Source of the DNA: Prolixibacteraceae bacterium
GTDB taxonomy: Bacteria > Bacteroidota > Bacteroidia > Bacteroidales > Prolixibacteraceae
Length of the DNA: 16,262 bases
Direction: 5' to 3'
NCBI GenBank assembly: GCA_003457135.1
Contig: DMSQ01000079.1
Coordinates: 1 to 16,262, forward strand
A program made the position numbers and the translations under genes. The notes beneath the pieces are model-generated. The model had not been told where the DNA came from. It searched no databases and saw nothing but the letters and a program-made list of their open reading frames with translations. Each line of letters opens with the position of its first letter. Positions within the stretch are counted from its first letter, which is position 1. Positions 6,121 through 13,031 of the stretch are shown here, piece by piece.

Positions 6121-8925
6121 ATGGCTTTCATCGAACAACAAACCTTACTTGACCAAACTTCCGGTGGTCTGGACATCATCTATTCCTATTTTCCACAGGC
6201 TGAAGCCGCTCAATCGCAACTGGACAAACGGTTTAAAATCCGTAATGAGAAAACCCCTTCGGCTTCGCTGAAAAAATTGGGTGATGGCACCTGGATTCTG
6301 ACCGATTTCGGAGGAGACCAAACTCGTCGGAATGGAATCCAGGTTTGCATGAAAGAAGAATCAATTACTTTTCGTGAAGCGCTGGTCATGCTTGCCGACC
6401 GCTATGGAATCGGAGGTATCAAAGCAGAAATCAATAAATCGGATTTTTCCCGGCGCCCGGCGAAACCGAACGAAACCGATGGCAGTTATTATTTTGATGT
6501 CAAAGACCAGATTTCTCAGGCAGAACTTCAGGTTCTGGGTCCGAAGGTAACTGCCGAAATTTGTAAGAAATATCATTTTTACACCCTGAACAGCTTTACG
6601 TATATCAAGAACGGAGAAGCCCAGGTAACAGCTTCCAACGATAACTACCCCATTTTCATGATCAATCACGGCGATTGGCAGAAAATCTACCAACCGCTGA
6701 ACACTGAAAAGCAATACCGCTTCCGCCATGCCGGCACCAAACCCAAAGATTTTATTAATGGTTTGGAGCAACTGAACAAGGCCTATGAGGATTTTAAATC
6801 TTCTCAACTCAGAGATACTTCAGATGATGATGATAAGGATACGGAGATCAAAAAACTGGAGGAAGCCATTATTTGTTCCGGCGAGCGCGATGCCCTGAAT
6901 GTGGCCGGATATGGTTATTACCCCATCTGGATGAACAGCGAAACGGCCAGCCTTCCGGCAAAAGAATACAAAGCCATCATGCGTTGCGTTGAGAAACTGT
7001 ACATTCTTCCTGACATCGATGAAACCGGCGTTCGTTCAGCCATCAAACTGGGCATGGAATACATGGACATTCACTTTATCTGGCTGCCGGATACGCTTCG
7101 CAAGTATAAAGATCCACGGGGCCGCTTCAGGAAAGACTTTTTGGATTATATCGAGATTTATCCCACAGATTACGATTTCAAGAAACTGATCACCGTTGCC
7201 AAACCACTGCGATTCTGGAATGTTGGGATGACAAAAAGCGGATTGAAATATAACTTGAGCAGTACCAATACCCGTTTTTTCCTTCAGTCCAACGGCTTTT
7301 TTCAATTGGAAAACAAAAACTCGAAAACCGGTCAGATGTTCGTTCATGTCAACGGGAATATCGTTAAAGAAATACAGTCCAAGGACATCAAATCATTTCT
7401 GATTAATTTCTGTGAAGAGAAATACCTGAGCAATGAGATCCTTGAACTGTTGCTCAATACCAACCGCCTGAGCGAATCAACCCTGAATGGGCTGAAACAA
7501 ATTGAAATCGATTTTACCGATGCCGATCACGATGCGCAATACCTGTTCTTTAAAAATAAAACATGGAAGATCACAGACCGGGAAATCGTGGAAAGTAAAC
7601 CCGGTGAAGTGGATCGCTATGTCTGGGAAGATGTGCTGATACCTCACAACGTAAAGAAAACTGCCGAATGTTTTACCATCACAAGTAATCAGTTTAATGA
7701 TTTGGATATCGTTATCAATGACACCGAGTCCAAATATTTCAGTTTCCTGATCAACGCATCCCGGATGCATTGGAGAAAAGAACTTGAAAAATCACTGGAA
7801 AACCTTCCGGAGAAAGAGCAGCAGGATTATCACACGAAATATAAATTCTCGATCAATGGGCCAAATCTTTCTCCTGAAGAGGTCAACGAGCAAAAACAAC
7901 ACCTGATTAATAAACTCTTTTCAATTGGCTATATTCTTCATCGGTATAAATCGCAATCAAAAGCCTGGTGTGTGTTTGCAATGGATAATGTAATCGGTGA
8001 AGAAGGTGACTCAAATGGGCGATCAGGAAAATCAGCCGCATTCAAAGCCTTAAGGCCTTTTATGAAGTCGGTCACCTTATCCGGACGAAATCCCAAGCTG
8101 ACGGACAATCCCCACCTGTATGACCGTGTGACCGAGCACACCGATTATATTTTGGTGGATGATGCCGATCAGTACCTGAACTATAAATTCTTCTTCGATT
8201 CCATTACAGGAGAGCTGATTGTAAATCCCAAGAACAACCAGTCGTACGAAATCCCTTTTGATAAGGCGCCCAAATTCGTTTTCACATCCAACCATGCTCA
8301 ACGAAACCTTGATCCTTCACTGGAGGCCCGGTTGCTTTATACTGTGTTTTCAGACTATTACCATCAGCAAAGCGACAGCAACGATTACTCTGAAACCCGC
8401 AGCATCCGGGATGATTTCGGGAAAGACCTTTACGCTTTTGATTATTCTGAAAGCGAATGGAATGCGGACTTCAACTTTTTTGCACAGTGTATCCGGTTTT
8501 ATCTCTCGGTTCCCTCACCCATCAAGATAAATCCACCCATGGGAAATGTAACATTGCGTAACATGCTGGCTGAAATGGGCCAGGCATTCAAGGATTGGGC
8601 TGATGCTTATTTTGATCTGGAAGGATCGAACGTTAATCGGATGATCACTAAGGAAGATGCTTTAAATGATTTCATCCAGAAAACAAATACCAAAGGCTGG
8701 ACGACAAACAAATTCACCAAAGCGATGAAATCATGGTGCCGGTTTTACGGTTTTGTATTCAACCCGAAAGTATACCAGAACAGCCAGAAACGAATCAGCA
8801 AAAAGGTGGATGGAACGACCAAAGACATGATCTACATTCAGACTAAAACCGAACTGATTAATCCTCTGTCTCTTTCTGAAGATACTGAATTCACCCCTAT
8901 TCCGGAAGAAGATAAACCATTCTGA
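6121..8925 (+). CDS. Phage replication primase-helicase (TOPRIM + SF3-like ATPase)
   Basis: The largest gene of the window (934 aa), probably priming and unwinding phage DNA at the origin. The N-terminus (residues 35-100; RNEKTPSASLKKL and WILTDFGGD) resembles the CHC2 primase zinc domain but lacks its cysteines. A TOPRIM domain follows at about 245-320, with Glu255 in ICSGERDALN and the Asp298-x-Asp300 pair in LPDIDETG. A superfamily-3-like ATPase lies at about 615-740: Walker A NGRSGKS with Lys637, Walker B ILVDDAD at Asp680/681, and a sensor motif FVFTSNH near 720. The glycine normally eight positions before the GKS lysine pair is displaced, so the P-loop is atypical. The C-terminal part contains a probable winged helix. 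A tandem GTAACC repeat abuts the ATG. The 86-aa gene starts 2 bases after its stop. Confidence 0.9.
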   Translation: MAFIEQQTLLDQTSGGLDIIYSYFPQAEAAQSQLDKRFKIRNEKTPSASLKKLGDGTWILTDFGGDQTRRNGIQVCMKEESITFREALVMLADRYGIGGIKAEINKSDFSRRPAKPNETDGSYYFDVKDQISQAELQVLGPKVTAEICKKYHFYTLNSFTYIKNGEAQVTASNDNYPIFMINHGDWQKIYQPLNTEKQYRFRHAGTKPKDFINGLEQLNKAYEDFKSSQLRDTSDDDDKDTEIKKLEEAIICSGERDALNVAGYGYYPIWMNSETASLPAKEYKAIMRCVEKLYILPDIDETGVRSAIKLGMEYMDIHFIWLPDTLRKYKDPRGRFRKDFLDYIEIYPTDYDFKKLITVAKPLRFWNVGMTKSGLKYNLSSTNTRFFLQSNGFFQLENKNSKTGQMFVHVNGNIVKEIQSKDIKSFLINFCEEKYLSNEILELLLNTNRLSESTLNGLKQIEIDFTDADHDAQYLFFKNKTWKITDREIVESKPGEVDRYVWEDVLIPHNVKKTAECFTITSNQFNDLDIVINDTESKYFSFLINASRMHWRKELEKSLENLPEKEQQDYHTKYKFSINGPNLSPEEVNEQKQHLINKLFSIGYILHRYKSQSKAWCVFAMDNVIGEEGDSNGRSGKSAAFKALRPFMKSVTLSGRNPKLTDNPHLYDRVTEHTDYILVDDADQYLNYKFFFDSITGELIVNPKNNQSYEIPFDKAPKFVFTSNHAQRNLDPSLEARLLYTVFSDYYHQQSDSNDYSETRSIRDDFGKDLYAFDYSESEWNADFNFFAQCIRFYLSVPSPIKINPPMGNVTLRNMLAEMGQAFKDWADAYFDLEGSNVNRMITKEDALNDFIQKTNTKGWTTNKFTKAMKSWCRFYGFVFNPKVYQNSQKRISKKVDGTTKDMIYIQTKTELINPLSLSEDTEFTPIPEEDKPF

Positions 8926-8927
8926 AC

Positions 8928-9188
8928 ATGATATTGCCAGACAAATACACCGAAACAGTTTTTGAATTTCTGGATCAGGCCAAACCTGACCAGACTTTTG
9001 TGATTGAAAACATTACAAAAGTGGCGACAAGGGCTCAATTTATTGAAGCAGTCAAGCTCTACATTCAATACTATCCTTTTGGCGGTGGGGTTGAATTCAA
9101 CACGGACTATACAAAGATCCGCAAATTCGAAATACCGGAAGAGGCATTGAAAGCATTTTATGAATATCATAAATATCCCAAAATTTAA
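8928..9188 (+). CDS. Small hypothetical protein after the primase
   Basis: An 86-aa soluble protein of unknown function. It starts 2 bases after the primase stop and ends 5 bases before the next gene, so translation is likely coupled. It is mixed helical and strand-like (YTETVFEFLDQAKPDQTF, FIEAVKLYIQYYPFGGG) with no transmembrane segment. The position suggests an accessory role in replication or its control, but nothing in the sequence proves it. Confidence 0.75.
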   Translation: MILPDKYTETVFEFLDQAKPDQTFVIENITKVATRAQFIEAVKLYIQYYPFGGGVEFNTDYTKIRKFEIPEEALKAFYEYHKYPKI

Positions 9189-9193
9189 AAAAC

Positions 9194-9721
9194 ATGGAAA
9201 ACAAATTGATCAGATTTTATGAAACCAAGTTGGTAACCTTTATCGACCTTCAGGGAAAACCATTCGTTGCAGTAAAACACATCTGCGATGCAATAGGATT
9301 AAATGCCAACTCCGCACTGCGAGCCATCAGAAACCATCCAATTCTTGGACCTGCTAGTAGCGTACAGTACCATCAGGTAGGCGAAAATCAACGTAGAGAG
9401 TACCTGATGGTACCCATTGAGTACCTTAATGGATGGCTTTTTTCCATTGATATCAATAAAGTGAAGCCTGAAGCACAGAAAAAACTTATGGTATATCAAA
9501 AGGAATGTTACCAGGTTTTATACAATGCCTGGTTCGGGGTAAACAGAAATATTGTAGATAAACAAAAACAATGTTTTCTATTGTTGCAGTATCTGCGAAA
9601 TGCTGAAACTCATATTTCATTGTTATCACATCGCAAAAAGGAAATATACAAGCAGCTGGACGGAATCGACAGCGAAATCTTTGTTCAGCTGAAATTGTTT
9701 CCTCAAAACGCAATTGGTTGA
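9194..9721 (+). CDS. Phage antirepressor N-terminal domain protein (P22_AR_N), copy 2
   Basis: A 175-aa protein whose residues about 8-115 match the P22_AR_N pattern more closely than copy 1 does: FIDLQGKPFVAVKHICDAIGL, then REYLMVPIEYLNGWLFSIDI, VKPEAQKKLMVYQKECYQVL. Residues 116-175 are a helical tail with a likely coiled coil (LRNAETHISLLSHRKKEIYK). In P22-type phages such proteins bind and inactivate prophage repressors. As the last gene of the early operon it may act late, or target a different repressor than copy 1 (inference). The gene carries a perfect 13-bp inverted repeat at 9367-9413. Confidence 0.87.
   Translation: MENKLIRFYETKLVTFIDLQGKPFVAVKHICDAIGLNANSALRAIRNHPILGPASSVQYHQVGENQRREYLMVPIEYLNGWLFSIDINKVKPEAQKKLMVYQKECYQVLYNAWFGVNRNIVDKQKQCFLLLQYLRNAETHISLLSHRKKEIYKQLDGIDSEIFVQLKLFPQNAIG
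9367..9413. repeat. Perfect 13-bp inverted repeat inside the antirepressor gene
   Basis: GTACCATCAGGTA (9367-9379) and TACCTGATGGTAC (9401-9413) are exact reverse complements around 21 bases. It lies within coding sequence (residues about 58-74), so it may be an RNA hairpin or an operator. Confidence 0.7.
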
Positions 9722-9760
9722 GAAATTAGAAGTCAAGCCGTGTTTTTATTCATTATCCAG

Positions 9761-9794
9761 AGCCTGATCCGATGTATTTCGAATCAGGCTTTTT
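9761..9794 (+). terminator. Terminator of the early operon
   Basis: AGCCTGAT (9761-9768) and ATCAGGCT (9783-9790) form an 8-bp stem with a 14-base loop, followed by TTTTT. It ends the early operon 40 bases after the second antirepressor stop. Confidence 0.8.
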
Positions 9795-9978
9795 CATTTC
9801 ACAATATCAGAACAAATTCCACGTCTGGCATATCCAACTGATCCAATCCCTACAGCTTCTGATCTGGGAAATACCTCTTTTGTTTTCCTTACCTTTCTCT
9901 CTTTACTATTAAAAAATTGTAACTCTGTAACTACACTCAAAAAGTGATGTTATTCAAAGAGTTAAGCGGTTACATTTA

Positions 9979-9986
9979 TATTTTTG
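9979..9986 (+). promoter_or_regulatory. Putative -7 box next to a GGTTACATTT copy
   Basis: TATTTTTG matches TAnnTTTG perfectly and begins one base after the GGTTACATTT copy at 9968-9977. No TTTG is found at -33, so the promoter may depend on the protein that binds the repeat, or be blocked by it. Confidence 0.4.
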
Positions 9987-10079
9987 AAATCTTTACGGTT
10001 ACAATTAAAAATGTAACCTTAAATATTTTCTATTTTCAGAAGAGGCCGGTTACATTTTTTTTAAGGCACGGATACATTT

Positions 10080-10087
10080 TATTTTTG
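10080..10087 (+). promoter_or_regulatory. Second putative -7 box next to a repeat copy
   Basis: TATTTTTG directly abuts GGATACATTT (10070-10079), repeating the arrangement seen at 9968-9986. A T-run (10055-10062) covers the -33 position. Transcription would begin near 10094 and read the late genes after passing the hairpin at 10231-10272. Confidence 0.42.
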
Positions 10088-10230
10088 GCCAATCAAAAGA
10101 TTTTACAATTGATATACAGTCATTTATGAATTTAAATTACGCAGTTACATTTCTACACTTTTTTCGTACACAATCAGCTTAGGCTCAGAAAAAAGAATCA
10201 GAAAAAATACATTACCTTAGCATCAGCTTT

Positions 10231-10272
10231 AATCACCGGTTTTGTTTGTCAAACGAAATCTGTGATTTTTTT
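10231..10272 (+). terminator. Terminator-like hairpin touching the next start codon
   Basis: Bases 10231-10247 pair with 10251-10267 (about 17 bp with one mismatch and two G-T pairs, 3-base loop), followed by an uninterrupted T-run to 10272. The ATG of the next gene is at 10273. This is one of the strongest terminator-like structures in the window, yet leaves no room for a promoter before the gene. Confidence 0.75.
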
Positions 10273-10836
10273 ATGCCTGAAAAGTTTGTTGTTACCCTGC
10301 CGGTCAAACCTTATGTAAAAAGGTTCATTGAGATTAATTACGGATTCCCGGCCAATTTCACTTCCAACGCGGATGTGAACAAGTTTTTTCTGAGCCTGCT
10401 CAAAAAACCGGATACTTCCAAAGATAAACGCTACCCGGAACAACTTTTTAATTACACAGCCACAATGGAAGTTTCCATTTCACAGCACGACTTCTACCAT
10501 TACGGCTGGGAATTGACCCGGACAGACATTGTTGCCTTTGGTCAGCATTTCGAAGAGAAAGCCAAATTTATGATGCGCTCGTTCGTTGGCGTTTATGTAG
10601 CTGCCGGGATGCCAATTTTTAAATCCATCAACCTGTTTCAGGAAAGGTTTCTTTTTGATGATGCACACTGGGATTACCAATCCATCAAAAAAGATTTCTA
10701 CCGGAATGGTACAAATGCAAAAATTGACTTCGGAAATGAAATATTTGGCAAAATTGATGAAATACTTTTGCGCAATCTGTACACTTTGGGGACAATAAGT
10801 AAAAAAGCCAAAACTGAATATGAAACGCCTGAATAA
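10273..10836 (+). CDS. Conserved-looking phage protein of unknown function
   Basis: A 187-aa soluble protein, first of the late region. The frame opens with a TTG at 10246, but that start would lie within the hairpin; the ATG at 10273 (MPEKFVVTLPVKPYVKRF) is preferred. The sequence is of mixed character with a memorable central pattern, DFYHYGWELT, then LFQERFLFDD and SIKKDFYRNG, and I recall comparable sequences in Bacteroidota prophages, but no function. The C-terminal tail is Lys/Glu rich. Its last codons overlap the start of the next gene by 17 bases, so the two are translated from one message. Confidence 0.8.
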   Translation: MPEKFVVTLPVKPYVKRFIEINYGFPANFTSNADVNKFFLSLLKKPDTSKDKRYPEQLFNYTATMEVSISQHDFYHYGWELTRTDIVAFGQHFEEKAKFMMRSFVGVYVAAGMPIFKSINLFQERFLFDDAHWDYQSIKKDFYRNGTNAKIDFGNEIFGKIDEILLRNLYTLGTISKKAKTEYETPE

Positions 10837-11083
10837 ACCATCTGATAACCTTGGAGGACTTTTGTCCATTTGGGCAATTCCTCCGGATGATATTACGATA
10901 AGCTTTAATACCGCCAATTTCAGATCAACGGCAAACATCATCGAAATGTATTGCTCGACAGGTAGTATTTTTCATTTATGGAAAAGGAATCGCAGGAAAA
11001 ATATGGATTGGGGTATAAAAATGAAATCAATGCCTTTATTCCAAAAGACTCTCCGGAAGTTCAGGCCATTATTAATGATATGA
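10820..11083 (+). CDS. N-terminal part of a frameshifted phage protein
   Basis: The open frame encodes 87 aa, but only about the first 51 residues (to roughly 10972) look like the true protein: MKRLNKPSDNLGGLLSIWAI then ITISFNTANF and IIEMYCSTGSI. Beyond that the frame turns into an abnormal basic sequence (LWKRNRRKNMDWG), while the sensible continuation is in the frame of 10978-11280. Adding one T to the five-T run at 10968-10972 joins the two halves into a protein of about 153 aa. The start overlaps the previous gene by 17 bases. Function unknown; by position probably a structural or assembly protein. Confidence 0.55.
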   Translation: MKRLNKPSDNLGGLLSIWAIPPDDITISFNTANFRSTANIIEMYCSTGSIFHLWKRNRRKNMDWGIKMKSMPLFQKTLRKFRPLLMI

Positions 11084-11280
11084 GAGGACGTAAATGGGTG
11101 GTCATTCTCATGGACCAGAATGAGAACTTCAAAGTTGCCGGTACCCCCGAAATTCCCCTTCGGGTATCTTTCGATCTGGACACCGGATCGGATACTCCAG
11201 ATCGTAACGGTCATTCCATTTCCTTTTACGGAACTCAAACATCAAAAGCGAAATTTATTGCCGATCCATTCTCCGAGTAA
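10978..11280 (+). CDS. C-terminal part of the frameshifted phage protein
   Basis: A 100-aa frame that can start at the ATG at 10978 but is open back to the TAG at 10963. It reads MEKESQEKYGLGYKNEINAF, IPKDSPEVQAIINDM, WVVILMDQNENFKVAGTP, SFDLDTGSDTPDRNGHSISF, a strand-rich series ending in KAKFIADPF. The VVILMDQNENFKVAGTPEIP and later NGHSISF pattern seems to belong together with the N-terminal LGGLLSIWAIPP part upstream, as in similar proteins of Bacteroidota prophages. Either the gene is broken (or misread in sequencing), or a -1 ribosomal frameshift at A-TTTTT-C produces the full protein. Function unknown. Confidence 0.7.
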   Translation: MEKESQEKYGLGYKNEINAFIPKDSPEVQAIINDMRGRKWVVILMDQNENFKVAGTPEIPLRVSFDLDTGSDTPDRNGHSISFYGTQTSKAKFIADPFSE

Positions 11281-11349
11281 AGGATATTAAAAGGTTCGAC
11301 ATTTAACCTGTTTGTCTACTATTAAATGCATAATATTCAAGTTTTTACT

Positions 11350-11357
11350 TAAATTTG
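11350..11357 (+). promoter_or_regulatory. Putative -7 box upstream of the lipoprotein gene
   Basis: TAAATTTG is a perfect TAnnTTTG match in the AT-rich gap. No good -33 box is at the right distance (TTTG at 11311 is too far). If used, it would give the lipoprotein gene its own transcript with a leader of about 175 bases. Confidence 0.33.
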
Positions 11358-11467
11358 AACATGATTGAAAATTCATCGAAATTTCAATGAAATTTTCTAA
11401 CATTTAATGGCTTTGAAATTTTAATTAAAAAGTCAAAAAAGGGAAAGCACTTTTAATTCTCCGCAAT

Positions 11468-11509
11468 ATTACAGTTGGGTGCAATATAAGGAACGCAACC
11501 AATTGTAAT
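11468..11509. repeat. 15-bp inverted repeat before the lipoprotein gene
   Basis: ATTACAGTTGGGTGC (11468-11482) pairs with GCAACCAATTGTAAT (11495-11509), with one mismatch and one G-T pair, around 12 bases. No T-run follows, so it is an RNA hairpin or an operator and not a terminator. It ends 29 bases before the start codon at 11539. Confidence 0.6.
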
Positions 11510-11538
11510 AAAACCACATCTTAGAGAATAAAAACTAA

Positions 11539-12798
11539 ATGAAAAAAATTATTATCATAGGTTTGTTTTTACTCATTTTGGGTTGTAAAAAAGATGAAAC
11601 CTTAATAAATGACGGCACAGTCATTTGGAGACCTGATCCAGTTGCTTTAATAGGTAACGACCAAATCCAGTTAAACTGGTTAAATTATTCAATCTTCAAT
11701 ATGATATTACTGCCATATACCTATGTTGACCCTGATAATTTTGAGATTTACGTTTCGACTGGCACAACTGACAATTTTACCAAATTAATTGAATTGAAAA
11801 ATGATGGTAAATATTCATATAAGATTGAAAATCTTGCTAATGGTCAATCCTACTATTTTTATGTAGTTTCAAAAAAGAAAAGATATGCTTCATTAATTTC
11901 TGATACAATCATGGCAGTTCCGAATCAGAAAACCAATACTGAAAATCTTATTACGGTTAACAATTCGCATTCAGTTACAAGCGTAACATTGGCTTCCAAA
12001 ATAAATAAGATTGCATACGTTGATAAGTTTTATGCCTGGAATGGTGGAAGTAATTGTTGTATGGCGGTCTCGGTACTTATTTCCAATCTGGATGGTACAG
12101 ATTCTAAGTTATTAGATATAAACAGCTTTGAACCATGCTGGTCGCCAAATAGTGACAAAATAGTCTTTAGGTCTGAAAACGGTGAAACAAATCGTGAAAA
12201 TGGAATGCCGTCACAGATTGCACTATTCGATTATGAAACCAAGACCATAACAAAATTGACCAGTGGTACAGCTTTCAATTATGCTCCTGTCTTTTCTGAA
12301 AATGGAAATTTAATCCTATATCAATCAAATAAAACGAGTCAAAATAAAAATTTGACAAATATCTGGATGATAAATTTAAAAACGTCAGAAACAACACAGA
12401 TTACAGATATTGCGAATACTAATCTTACTGGTGCAGGCCGCCCAAACTGGATTGATAATGAAAAATTTCTGTTTCATGGTGTAGGGCGAGATTATAAATA
12501 TCAAATTTATGAGTCCTCTGTTAACGACAAGCAGGTAAGCCAATTATTTGTTTCAGGTTGGAATGATTATTCCCCATCAATTTCTCCTGACAATAAAAAA
12601 ATTGCATTTATTTCAGACCGGTCAGGTAGCAAACAGATTTGGTTATATTCCTTGGAAAATAAATCATTAAAGCAATTGACCGGATTTTCTGAGGATGAAT
12701 ATGTAGATGCTTCATGGAACAGGATTGAATGGATTGATAATCTATATATCCTCTTTACTTTCAATGATAATAAATTGATGAAATTAAAAACTGAATAA
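11539..12798 (+). CDS. Surface lipoprotein with FN3-like and TolB-like beta-propeller domains (phage cargo)
   Basis: A 419-aa protein that would be exported and lipidated at Cys16 (signal MKKIIIIGLFLLILGC). The residues after the cysteine, KKDE, fit the K-(D/E)2 surface-export signal known from Bacteroidota lipoproteins, so it probably faces the outside. Residues about 30-128 look like a fibronectin type III domain (IQLNWLNYS, FEIYVSTG, YSYKIENLANGQSYYFYVVS). Residues about 140-415 are PD40/TolB-type propeller blades: FEPCWSPNSDKIVF, YAPVFSENGNLILY, YSPSISPDNKKIAFISDRSG, KQIWLYSLENKSLKQLT. It is not a virion assembly protein by any visible feature. It is more AT-rich than its neighbours, sits alone between AT-rich gaps in the late region and has its own hairpin and terminator, all of which mark it as a moron (lysogenic conversion gene). 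Confidence 0.88.
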   Translation: MKKIIIIGLFLLILGCKKDETLINDGTVIWRPDPVALIGNDQIQLNWLNYSIFNMILLPYTYVDPDNFEIYVSTGTTDNFTKLIELKNDGKYSYKIENLANGQSYYFYVVSKKKRYASLISDTIMAVPNQKTNTENLITVNNSHSVTSVTLASKINKIAYVDKFYAWNGGSNCCMAVSVLISNLDGTDSKLLDINSFEPCWSPNSDKIVFRSENGETNRENGMPSQIALFDYETKTITKLTSGTAFNYAPVFSENGNLILYQSNKTSQNKNLTNIWMINLKTSETTQITDIANTNLTGAGRPNWIDNEKFLFHGVGRDYKYQIYESSVNDKQVSQLFVSGWNDYSPSISPDNKKIAFISDRSGSKQIWLYSLENKSLKQLTGFSEDEYVDASWNRIEWIDNLYILFTFNDNKLMKLKTE

Positions 12799-12968
12799 AA
12801 AACTGTTCAATGGCAAAATTCCCGGCAATTCGGGTTTCGGTGCAAGGAATTTAGTATTCAAAAAGTAACTCATCAAGGACGGTTTACAGGTAAAATCCCC
12901 GCCAAGCTGATATTTGCGAGACGTTTTAAACTGGTTCAATCGTTTTCGAACCTATTTCTGCTTTTTAC

Positions 12969-12999
12969 GGTGGTCTTTGTCCTTTAGACCGCCTTTTTT
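12969..12999 (+). terminator. Terminator between the lipoprotein and protease genes
   Basis: GGTGGTCT (12969-12976) pairs with AGACCGCC (12986-12993) over 8 bp with one G-T pair and a 9-base loop, followed by TTTTTT. It ends the lipoprotein transcript about 170 bases after its stop, 32 bases before the protease start. Confidence 0.8.
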
Positions 13000-13031
13000 A
13001 TGCCCTAAACTTGCTGAAAATAAAGCAAGCA

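Larger units (their letters stand above)
9917..10152. repeat. Cluster of GGTTACATTT repeats (iterons or operators)
   Basis: Copies in order: a tandem pair with 8-base period, GTAACTCT and GTAACTAC (9919-9934); GGTTACATTT at 9968; GGTTACAATT at 9997; the same motif inverted, ending at 10018; GGTTACATTT at 10048; GGATACATTT at 10070; AGTTACATTT at 10143-10152. Most are preceded by C. The shared core is also found before the primase ATG (6097-6119). Such clustering in a non-coding stretch next to replication genes fits initiator iterons or operators. Confidence 0.65.
9795..10272. other. Non-coding region between early and late genes
   Basis: About 480 bases without a credible gene; the only open frame (9944-10129) is built from AT-rich repeats and has no coding character. 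The region holds the GTTACA repeat cluster, two perfect -7 boxes and, at its right end, a strong terminator-like hairpin. It is the best candidate in the window for a replication origin or for a major regulatory switch. Confidence 0.6.

Noticed and set aside
9944..10129. 61-aa frame in the repeat region
   Set aside because: Its residues come from AT-rich repeats and T-runs; composition is not protein-like and no ribosome-binding context is seen.
10246..10272. TTG start for the first late gene
   Set aside because: The TTG falls in the arm of a strong hairpin; the ATG at 10273 opens the natural protein.
13011..13031. TTG start for the protease
   Set aside because: It adds seven residues without support; ATG 13032 is the usual short lead into the first strand.
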